Positions 6,895-13,434 of a stretch of DNA of 64,000 bases are shown one piece after another; position 1 is the stretch's first letter, and each line of letters opens with the position of its first letter. The DNA is from an uncultured Bacteroidales bacterium. GTDB taxonomy: Bacteria > Bacteroidota > Bacteroidia > Bacteroidales > UBA932. The stretch is from assembly GCA_905233345.1 (NCBI GenBank), contig CAJODQ010000014.1, positions 1-64,000 on the forward strand. Direction: 5' to 3'. The notes under the pieces are model-generated. The model was given only the letters and a program-made list of their open reading frames with translations, was not told the origin of the DNA and did no database searches. The position numbers and the translations under genes are program-made.

Positions 6895-8208
6895 TTATTG
6901 AGAATTGATGGCTGATCCTTCCGACCACTCGGTGACGGCGCTCTCCACCTTCACGCTCGTCATGCCGAGATGCAGCGCAAGCGTATAGCGGCTGCCGGAG
7001 CGAAGCGTCAGGGGAAGCGCCTGCGTAAAGGTATTTGCCACCGAGCGTCCATTTGTCGCACAATCGCCCAGCGTACCAGCGAGCTTGGCGTCGATGGTTT
7101 CTACATCGTAAGCGATGGTCACCTTCAGCGGGGCGCCGGTGGGAATCACATAGACCGGGGCGGACGGATCGTTGCTGGAAAAGAGATTGACGGCCGTGGC
7201 GGTCACACCCGCAGACATGCTGCCGCTGCCGTAAGGCAGCGACTGGACGACAATCGGATTCAGAGGGGCTGGCTGCTCGTTGCCGGCTGCGCCGCCATTC
7301 ATGCCTTCCTGCCCGTCGCGGCGGCCGTCGTAGAGTGTCACGGGAGCGAAGCCCAGCAGCCCGCCGGTCAGGCTTCCCCACTCCGGCGTAGGCTCATCTT
7401 CGCTCCAGGACGAGTTGAGATTGAGCGTCCCCCGCAGGGCAAAGCCCTCGAAAGTGAGGGAACGGATCCAGATGTGCGTGGCGGCATCCTGCGCCGTCGG
7501 CGTGTCGCCGCTGCCGTGGACGATGTCGAAGTCGGCATCGACCGTAACGGCGAGGGCGGCGAGGGCGTGCTTGAAGTCGAACGAAACCTTGTCGTTCGCA
7601 TTCGGTTTAACCAGGTCGACCAGCGGGTGGCCGTCGCTGTCTCCCACACCCCAGCAGAGATCGACGCCTTCTCCAGGAACAAGGCTGGACACATATTTCA
7701 CCTGCGGGTCGCCCGTGGCTGCGCTGCGCGTGAGGGAGGTGATGCCGGAGGCGGTGCTTCCCTCTACCAGGCCCGTAGCAGGATCGACGGCCACGTAGGG
7801 CGCGTAGGCGAAGAAGGAGAGCCGGTCGGTCACGCGGCTGTCGGCGCCCTCGCCGAAAGCATTGGGCCAGTATTTCAACGGCCAATAGGTCCAAGCATCC
7901 TCGGCGCTGTAGGTCGTCCGGGTGTTGTACATGAAGTCCGGACTGCATCCGCCGTCGTACCACGCATCCTGCGTATAGTAGCCGAAGATGCCAAAGCCCG
8001 CCTCGCGCAGATTCACCACCCCGTCCGTCTCCTTGAGTTCCCCAGCCGCACCCGCCTTTGTGAGAATATCACGACTCACATAGGCGCCGAAGGTGACGGC
8101 TACGGGCCCGCTGCCGGCGAGTCCTTCTCGTCCAGCATCGACGACGCTGCAGGAGAATATCAGGGCACCTGCAAGGAGAAGGAGAGGGATGTTGAATCGT
8201 CTTTTCAT
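6895..8208 (-). CDS. Fimbrillin-like (Mfa-like) lipoprotein
   Basis: 437 residues with signal peptide and lipobox LIFSC (Cys20). It has the same module as its two downstream neighbours: AGFGIFGYYTQDAWYD, CSPDFMYN, WTYWPLKYWPN, FFAYAPYVAV, FDFKHALAALAV and a C-terminal LHLGMTSVKVESAVTEWSE. It is likely a structural subunit of the same surface polymer. The degree of similarity to the next two genes points to tandem duplication. The 40-base gap to the next gene shows no promoter consensus. Confidence 0.87.
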   Translation of the reverse strand: MKRRFNIPLLLLAGALIFSCSVVDAGREGLAGSGPVAVTFGAYVSRDILTKAGAAGELKETDGVVNLREAGFGIFGYYTQDAWYDGGCSPDFMYNTRTTYSAEDAWTYWPLKYWPNAFGEGADSRVTDRLSFFAYAPYVAVDPATGLVEGSTASGITSLTRSAATGDPQVKYVSSLVPGEGVDLCWGVGDSDGHPLVDLVKPNANDKVSFDFKHALAALAVTVDADFDIVHGSGDTPTAQDAATHIWIRSLTFEGFALRGTLNLNSSWSEDEPTPEWGSLTGGLLGFAPVTLYDGRRDGQEGMNGGAAGNEQPAPLNPIVVQSLPYGSGSMSAGVTATAVNLFSSNDPSAPVYVIPTGAPLKVTIAYDVETIDAKLAGTLGDCATNGRSVANTFTQALPLTLRSGSRYTLALHLGMTSVKVESAVTEWSEGSAINSQ

Positions 8209-8215
8209 GGTTCGT

Positions 8216-9310
8216 CTACAAGATCAGGGTTGACAGCGAGACCGTGATGTCTGCGCTCTGGCCCGCCTCCAGGCTTCCCCGGAGGAAAAGCGTGCGGCTG
8301 TTGGTTTGCGTGACGGGATCCTCCACTCCCCGGACGATCTTGAGCGTCACCGTGACAGTGGCCGTCTGGTCGACGCCATCGACATTGAGCGGAATGGCAA
8401 AGATGCCTCTGCCCGATTTCCGCCACGAATGTACCACGGATGACGCGCCGTCATAGCTATAGAGCGTTTCGTCGCCGCTCCACGAGAACGCCGTACGCAC
8501 GGTCAACGGGTTTTCGCTCAACACCGCCTGCCACGAGGGCGTCTCGGGGTCCGCAGACCAGAGCACAAGCCGTCCCTTTTCCAACAGAGAATAAGTCACC
8601 GTAACGGAAGTAAGGCTGAGCGCGATCGAAGAAGTGCTGCCGCCATCGACCAGCGCCTTGAGCTGTGACATCAGGGCGGCGCCACAGCCGATTGTCACGT
8701 TGTCGCCCACGCAGGCAAGCGCATGGCGGAAGGTAAAGGGCAGGCGGGCGGAGATTCCGGGACGGGTCTGGTCGACAAGTTCGGCATAGAGCAAGTCGAC
8801 TTGGTAGTTTGCGTCGGGATGCAGGCGGTAAAGAAGCCAGGGATCCGACGGCTCGGCAGGACGGCTCCATGAAGGTATGCAGTAGCCCGCGGGGTTCGTA
8901 TAAGGGAGCGAGGCATCTCCGCTGCTGTAGGGCGCGTATGCAAAGAAGCTCAGATAGTGCTGGCCCGCCTCCTCGTCAGAGGGCCAGTAGGCAAGCGGAG
9001 AGTAGGTCCAGCCGTCTCCCTCACCCCATGAAAGACGTTCGTTATAGAGGAAGTCCGGCGAGACCGTCACCTCTCCGTAGGTATGAATGCCGGTGTGGCA
9101 GGCAAAGACGCCGAAGCCACCCGTGCGGAGTGCCTCCTCCCCAATCTCTCCGGACGCTTTTGTTGCGGGGAAGGTGCCCTGCACGACGTTGGCCGAAAAG
9201 CCTATGGCTATCTGCGCATCACCGCGCCGGAGGGAGAAGTCCTGGCACGACTGGGTGAGGACCATCGGAAAGAGGAAGGCAAGGGCCGCAAAAAATGGGA
9301 GCTTGTGCAT
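8216..9310 (-). CDS. Divergent fimbrillin-like lipoprotein
   Basis: 364 residues from the ATG at 9310. I chose this start because it gives a clean signal peptide (MHKLPFFAALAFLFPMVL) ending in TQSC (Cys22); longer in-frame starts add a hydrophilic leader. The module is recognisable but diverged: GGFGVFACHTGIHTYGE, SPDFLYNERLSWG, WTYSPLAYWPSDEE, YLSFFAYAPYSS, RLPFTFRHALACV. Probable anchor, adaptor or minor subunit of the same structure. It lies 7 bases upstream of the next fimbrillin gene. Confidence 0.8.
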   Translation of the reverse strand: MHKLPFFAALAFLFPMVLTQSCQDFSLRRGDAQIAIGFSANVVQGTFPATKASGEIGEEALRTGGFGVFACHTGIHTYGEVTVSPDFLYNERLSWGEGDGWTYSPLAYWPSDEEAGQHYLSFFAYAPYSSGDASLPYTNPAGYCIPSWSRPAEPSDPWLLYRLHPDANYQVDLLYAELVDQTRPGISARLPFTFRHALACVGDNVTIGCGAALMSQLKALVDGGSTSSIALSLTSVTVTYSLLEKGRLVLWSADPETPSWQAVLSENPLTVRTAFSWSGDETLYSYDGASSVVHSWRKSGRGIFAIPLNVDGVDQTATVTVTLKIVRGVEDPVTQTNSRTLFLRGSLEAGQSADITVSLSTLIL

Positions 9311-9366
9311 AGGGCATCGTTTCTGAGTATGGGGATACGTGTATGGCATGGCAAGGGCTCCTGTTA

Positions 9367-10488
9367 TTACATAGTGACGTCTATATTCCCGCCGTTCTGC
9401 CACGGTGTCACTTTCGCATCAAAGCCGGCGGAGCCCTTCGCATCGACATAGGGCAGGCGCGGCGCCCACTCGATGGGTATCTCGATCCGCACCAGCAACT
9501 GGTCTTCGAAGATCGTGACCGACTCCTCCCCTACATCGAAGTGGAAATGAAGAATCGTCTCTTCGTCGCGCAGCAGGAATTCGAGGTTGAGGCGCAGGTG
9601 TGGCAGAACAGCGTAGCCTTCCGTTTTTGTCAGTTCCTGCTCCGGGAGGCCGAAAGTGTGGATGGAGGTGCTGACTACGCCCAGGGAGTCGGAGAAGTGC
9701 TGCGTGCTCCAACTCTCGAGCGGGTGGAGGCAGGGCGACGCCGTATGGCGCAGTTCATTCAGCCAGTTGCCGTCGGCCAGTCCCGCGATGGTGCCCTTCA
9801 TGCTGTGGAGGTATTTCAGTCCCTTGACGTAGACCTGGACCCGCAGATTCCACGTGATGGGATGCGGCTGGCACTCAAAGGTCTGGGTGAGCAGCGAGGC
9901 TTCATATTCCTCGCGCGTCTCCCACGGGATCAGGTCGCCCTCCACGCCCGTAATGATCTGCACATGCTTGAGCGTGTCGGCGCACATCGGGTCGGGAGCG
10001 GCGAGGAGCGTATAGAAGCCCGTCGTATCATTGAGCGGGACCACCATCCCCGCCGGAACTGCCCGGCCGCCGTAGAGTTCATCGTTCTCTACTGGCTGGT
10101 TCACGGAAGGGGCAGCCTTGACCAGCGCCGTCTCCGGACGATCCATGCCCGTGAAGACAAGACTGCCGAACTCGGCAGGCGACCAGTCGAAGATGATCCC
10201 CGTAAAAAGGCCCCGCGGCAGGTTCAGCCAACTGTGGCTGACGTCGGAGGTGGTGATACGGCGATTGCGGCCATCCCCCTCCTCACTCAGGAACCAGGCG
10301 GTCATGCCGCCCGGACGCGACGGGCACTCCGACCAGTCGGTGTAGAGTTCCACCTGGCGGTACTCGTCGGTATAGACCCACAGCTCGCGGCGCAGGCAAG
10401 CTGTGGTGACGGCCAGCATGGAGAGTAGCATGAATGAACGGACCGCCAGTTGTTTCGCAAATACAATATGTCCTCGGCTCCTACTCAT
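9367..10488 (-). CDS. DUF5119-like lipoprotein of the fimbrial operon
   Basis: 373 residues from the ATG at 10488, which overlaps the stop of the DUF3575 gene by 8 bases (translational coupling). A long N-terminal signal region ends in the lipobox VTTAC (Cys31), followed by LRRELWVYTDEYRQVEL. The LYTDWSECPSRPGGMTAWF region matches the DUF5119 family as I know it, which travels with DUF3575 and fimbrillin genes in Bacteroidales. It probably acts in anchoring or assembly of the polymer; no enzymatic motif is visible. Confidence 0.75.
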   Translation of the reverse strand: MSRSRGHIVFAKQLAVRSFMLLSMLAVTTACLRRELWVYTDEYRQVELYTDWSECPSRPGGMTAWFLSEEGDGRNRRITTSDVSHSWLNLPRGLFTGIIFDWSPAEFGSLVFTGMDRPETALVKAAPSVNQPVENDELYGGRAVPAGMVVPLNDTTGFYTLLAAPDPMCADTLKHVQIITGVEGDLIPWETREEYEASLLTQTFECQPHPITWNLRVQVYVKGLKYLHSMKGTIAGLADGNWLNELRHTASPCLHPLESWSTQHFSDSLGVVSTSIHTFGLPEQELTKTEGYAVLPHLRLNLEFLLRDEETILHFHFDVGEESVTIFEDQLLVRIEIPIEWAPRLPYVDAKGSAGFDAKVTPWQNGGNIDVTM

Positions 10489-11818
10489 CGTCGTCAAGCT
10501 TTTTGAGCGTCCGGAAATGAAACGGACGGTTGTTGAAGAGATAGACCAGCGAGATGTTCAAGTGGGTGACGCCGGGCCAGAGCAGACGCCCTGTGCTGTG
10601 CCAGATCAGGTGCTGGTCCCACGCCTCTTCCCGCCCCTCGGGATAGACCGACCCACCGTAATAGCGGCGATACTGCGAAGCCACCGCACCCGCGCCGATC
10701 CCGAAATCGAGCGCCCAGTGACGGCCGAGGCGGCACTGGTAGCCGAAGTTGAAGTATGCGTTGAGGAACTCACCCTGATACCCTTCATGGGTCATCCACT
10801 CCCAGTCGTACTTGCCGCCCGCCACCGCAAAGCCGATATGCCAGCCGTCGAGCCAGCGATGGTAGGTCCGGTTGCCAAGCCACAGCCGTATCTCTGCGCC
10901 CAGGTTCAGGAACTGCGAGGCCTGCGCGTTCGTATTCCATATAAACCACGGGTGGAAATATTCGACCTCGAGGCTCCAGCGGTTGCGCGTCCCCAGCGGC
11001 AACTCCAGCTGGACGTTGGGAGCTACCACGCTCCAGAGCGCGAAATTGGTTTTCACGGCCCAGGCGGGCGTCTGGTCGGCCGGCACGAGAGTGTCGGGTT
11101 CCGGCTCAACGGGGACTGGTGTATAATAGGTGTAATGGTGATTCTCATGGATGACCACCACTGTGTCCCGGATGACGAGCGTGTCTTTCACCACCAGCGT
11201 ATCGCGCTCCGGGTGCCAGCTTACGACGGCCGTTCCCCCGCTGCGGAGCGGAGCAAGGTAGCGTGCAAGCAGTTCCGGCCACACTTTGCCGCCGTAGAGT
11301 TCGCGGAGCCGTCGCTCGCGCGGGCCCCGCCAGTAGCTGTTTTCCGGCTCCGGCATGCTAAGGATGGAGAGCACCGTATCGCGCCACGGTTCATGGCTCG
11401 CCGCCACGCTGGTGTAAAGATCGTCCCAGCGGGGCCCCAGATTGTGGACCTCGATACGGCCGACTCGACCGCCGAAACGTGTTTGGATGAGTTCAGCGAT
11501 GGCCTGGCCGCGTCCTTCACCCAATTCGCGGTTGTGGCTGGCAGGGCCCTCCGGCGAAGCACCGGCATAGATGTCGAACTGGATGCCGGCGGCGTTCCGT
11601 CCTTCATAGTCGTGGAAGAATCGCTCCTCGAACTGCTGCCAGCGGCGGGTATTGTCGCCGAACGACATGTCTATAGAGGTGCTGTCGAGACGGAAATAAA
11701 TCTCGAGCGTATCGGTGGCCGAAACAACCGGGGCGGACAGTGGCTGAGCGACGGCGCAAAAAGGCGTCAGAAGCAGCCATAGCATCAAGCAGAAGTTCCA
11801 CGGTCGGGTTCGGAGCAT
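10481..11818 (-). CDS. DUF3575 / OmpA-like outer membrane protein, first gene of the fimbrial operon
   Basis: 445 residues. It has a signal peptide (MLRTRPWNFCLMLWLLLTPF...AVAQ). Residues about 60-170 look OmpA-C-like (IYAGASPEGPASHNRELGEG, RGQAIAELI). A Pro/Thr-rich hinge (YYTPVPVEPEPD) follows, then a C-terminal DUF3575 beta-barrel with many aromatic strands (WSLEVEYFHPWFIW, YLFNNRPFHF). Likely an outer-membrane platform for the downstream lipoproteins. No TAnnTTTG promoter reads toward it in this assembly; the only consensus promoter nearby lies in the invertible segment and points the other way. Confidence 0.82.
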   Translation of the reverse strand: MLRTRPWNFCLMLWLLLTPFCAVAQPLSAPVVSATDTLEIYFRLDSTSIDMSFGDNTRRWQQFEERFFHDYEGRNAAGIQFDIYAGASPEGPASHNRELGEGRGQAIAELIQTRFGGRVGRIEVHNLGPRWDDLYTSVAASHEPWRDTVLSILSMPEPENSYWRGPRERRLRELYGGKVWPELLARYLAPLRSGGTAVVSWHPERDTLVVKDTLVIRDTVVVIHENHHYTYYTPVPVEPEPDTLVPADQTPAWAVKTNFALWSVVAPNVQLELPLGTRNRWSLEVEYFHPWFIWNTNAQASQFLNLGAEIRLWLGNRTYHRWLDGWHIGFAVAGGKYDWEWMTHEGYQGEFLNAYFNFGYQCRLGRHWALDFGIGAGAVASQYRRYYGGSVYPEGREEAWDQHLIWHSTGRLLWPGVTHLNISLVYLFNNRPFHFRTLKKLDDDE

Positions 11819-11830
11819 TCGCGTGTGTAA

Positions 11831-11856
11831 ATTAAACGTTCGTTTTATTTACATGC
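11831..11856 (+). repeat. Left inverted repeat of the invertible segment
   Basis: 26 bases containing AAACGTTCGT at 11834-11843. It matches the complement of 11974-11999 at 23 of 26 positions. It lies 12 bases upstream of the DUF3575 start codon. Confidence 0.88.
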
Positions 11857-11943
11857 GTCTTCTGTAACCCATTGAGGGCCCTTCCCAGGGGCCCCTCTAA
11901 CACTAATTTGCAAAAAAACAACAGAATAAAAAACGACAAAAAA

Positions 11944-11974
11944 TTTGTCAGACCGAAAAAAAGAATTAACTTTG
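11944..11974 (+). promoter_or_regulatory. Promoter inside the invertible segment, pointing away from the operon
   Basis: TTTG (11944-11947), 19 bases, then TAACTTTG (11967-11974): a full match to the Bacteroidota -33/-7 consensus. It drives rightward transcription antisense to the 3' end of the recombinase gene. No comparable motif reads leftward between 11999 and 11819. Confidence 0.85.
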
Positions 11975-11999
11975 CATGAAGATAAAACGAACGGTTAAT
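11974..11999 (-). repeat. Right inverted repeat of the invertible segment
   Basis: Partner of 11831-11856. Its outer end directly abuts the recombinase stop codon at 12000-12002, so inversion leaves the recombinase reading frame intact. Its inner end shares the last G of the -7 element. Confidence 0.88.
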
Positions 12000-12650
12000 C
12001 TACTCAAACTCACCACTCTCACAAGGGTGGTGAGTCGTTTTTTCAACCTTGTTTTCGGTTTCGTAATCGTGCAGCCAGTTGTAGAGCGTTTTGGTCGCAA
12101 CGGAGCAGCGACGGGCGATTTCCACCTTCGGACAGCCATCTTCCAGCCAGCGAAGAATCTCATCCCGTTTGTCATCCAATTTCCGGGTCCGGTTGCGCAC
12201 ACCCGCGGGGCGGCCCAGATGGACACCCTCTTCCCGCTTCCTGACCAGCGCCTCCCGCGTACGCTGGCTGATGAGCGAACGCTCGATTTCAGCGCAAAGG
12301 CCGAAAGCAAAGGCCATCACCTTGCTCTGAATGTCCTCTCCCAGCCGGTAGTTTTCCTTGATGGCCCAGACCTGGCACTCCCGCGCCATGCAGTGGTTCA
12401 GGATCTCCATAATCATGAAGAGGGTCCTTCCCAGCCGCGACAATTCCGCGCAGACAATCAGGTCGTTTTTGCCTACCCGATTCAACAGTTTCCCCAATCG
12501 CCGTTTGCCATAGTCTTTTGTACCGGAAATGGTCTCCTCGATCCATCCATCGATCTGGATCTCCCGTTCGCGGCAGAAACGTGCAATCTCGTGCCGCTGG
12601 TTGAGCACGGACTGCCTGTCCGTGCTCACCCTGATGTAGCCGTAATTCAT
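12000..12650 (-). CDS. Mpi-like serine site-specific recombinase (DNA invertase)
   Basis: 216 residues. The N-terminal resolvase/invertase domain carries GYIRVSTDRQ with the catalytic serine (Ser9), then ELSRLGRTLFMIMEIL and AEIERSLISQRTREAL. A C-terminal helix-turn-helix (CPKVEIARRCSVATKTLYNWL) follows. Length and sequence match the Bacteroides fragilis multiple-promoter invertase type. The stop codon abuts the right inverted repeat of the adjacent invertible promoter, which is therefore the likely substrate; other sites in the genome may be too. It is transcribed on the same strand as the fimbrial operon, after a terminator that isolates it from the nitroreductase gene. Confidence 0.9.
   Translation of the reverse strand: MNYGYIRVSTDRQSVLNQRHEIARFCREREIQIDGWIEETISGTKDYGKRRLGKLLNRVGKNDLIVCAELSRLGRTLFMIMEILNHCMARECQVWAIKENYRLGEDIQSKVMAFAFGLCAEIERSLISQRTREALVRKREEGVHLGRPAGVRNRTRKLDDKRDEILRWLEDGCPKVEIARRCSVATKTLYNWLHDYETENKVEKTTHHPCESGEFE
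12008..12043 (+). terminator. Intrinsic terminator facing the OFF-oriented promoter
   Basis: Perfect 9-bp stem ACTCACCAC (12008-12016) with GTGGTGAGT (12027-12035), 10-base loop, then CG and TTTTTT (12038-12043) on the plus strand. It lies about 30 bases after the promoter's expected start site and inside the 3' end of the recombinase coding sequence. It would end the OFF-orientation transcript almost at once. Confidence 0.78.
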
Positions 12651-12690
12651 AAATTATAAGATTATTGTATACGGCAACAAAGTTCGAGAA

Positions 12691-12716
12691 TAAAAATCGC
12701 AGCCTGATGGCTGCGA
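12691..12716 (-). terminator. Intrinsic terminator of the nitroreductase gene
   Basis: 8-bp stem TCGCAGCC (12697-12704) with GGCTGCGA (12709-12716) and loop TGAT. On the minus strand it is followed by TTTTTATT. It lies 18 bases after the nitroreductase stop and before the recombinase start. Confidence 0.8.
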
Positions 12717-12733
12717 CTTCAACTACCGGCTGT

Positions 12734-13363
12734 CTACCACTGTTCCCAGTGGATGTTTTCGGGTTTCCATTTGTCCTTGGGAGCCGGATTCTCGGCAGGA
12801 ACACCTAACGGGATAATGCAGAGGGGAACGACGTTGGCGGGGATGCCTAGGGCGGCGGCGATAGGCGCGATGCGCTCCTGTGCCGGGTAACCGGCTGTCC
12901 AGACAGCGCCGAGGCCGAGGGCATGGGCGGCCAGCAGGATGTTCTCAGCCGCGGCCGAGCAGTCTTCATACCAGAAGATGTTGGGCTGTTCCGTCTCAGG
13001 ACCGTCGGGCTGGCCGAACGGCTTGCGCATGAAAGTAGTCTGTCCGCAGACAACGATTACTGCGCCGGCTGTCGTGAACATGCCACTCCGGGGACCGGCG
13101 CCGAAGACTTCGGCGATCTTGTCCTTGTCGGTGACAACAACGAAGCGCCACGGCTGGACGTTCATGGCGGTGGGTGCAGCCATGCCGGCTTTCAGGATGG
13201 TTTCCAGCTGTTCCTGAGGCACGGGGTCACCCGTGAAATTGCGGATGCTGGTCCGGGACATTATGACGTCCAGGGCGGAAGAAGGGCAGTCCTGTGGCTT
13301 GCTCTGGCAGCCCGACAGGAGAACGGCCACCAGCAGCGTGGCCAAAAGGCAGGTCTTTTTCAT
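12734..13363 (-). CDS. Nitroreductase-family lipoprotein
   Basis: 209 residues. The flavin-dependent nitroreductase fold is seen in SRTSIRNFTGDPVPQEQLE, AAPTAMNVQPWRFVVV, AAAENILLAAHALGLGAVW and IPLGVPAE, which form the FMN site. Unusually, a signal peptide with lipobox LLSGC (Cys19) precedes it, so the enzyme should sit in the periplasm or at a membrane rather than in the cytoplasm. The substrate is unknown. It is a single-gene unit on the minus strand, divergent from the ABC exporter gene. Confidence 0.88.
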   Translation of the reverse strand: MKKTCLLATLLVAVLLSGCQSKPQDCPSSALDVIMSRTSIRNFTGDPVPQEQLETILKAGMAAPTAMNVQPWRFVVVTDKDKIAEVFGAGPRSGMFTTAGAVIVVCGQTTFMRKPFGQPDGPETEQPNIFWYEDCSAAAENILLAAHALGLGAVWTAGYPAQERIAPIAAALGIPANVVPLCIIPLGVPAENPAPKDKWKPENIHWEQW

Positions 13364-13422
13364 TTGGAAGTGGATTTTATGGCTACGAATTTACAAAGAA
13401 TCCAGTACACTTCCATTTTTTT

Positions 13423-13430
13423 TAACTTTG
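13423..13430 (+). promoter_or_regulatory. -7 promoter element of the ABC exporter gene
   Basis: TAACTTTG fits TAnnTTTG. Only four bases separate it from the ATG at 13435, so the mRNA would be leaderless or nearly so. Confidence 0.55.
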
Positions 13431-13434
13431 TGGC

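Larger units (their letters stand above)
11831..11999. promoter_or_regulatory. Invertible promoter segment (read here in OFF orientation)
   Basis: Inverted repeats of 26 bases, 11831-11856 and 11974-11999, match at 23 positions and enclose 117 bp. The left arm holds AAACGTTCGT (11834-11843), identical to the core (ARACGTWCGT) that I recall for Bacteroides Mpi-type invertible promoters; the right arm has one change in it. Inside lies a promoter on the plus strand (11944-11974). Inversion would place TAACTTTG 37 bases before the ATG of the DUF3575 gene. A GC-rich imperfect hairpin (11874-11881 with 11889-11897) also lies in the segment. Confidence 0.88.

Noticed and set aside
11819..12650. Transposon or integron origin for the recombinase with its inverted repeats
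   Set aside because: The inverted repeats enclose only a promoter, not the recombinase. The protein is of the invertase type and no target-site duplications were seen.
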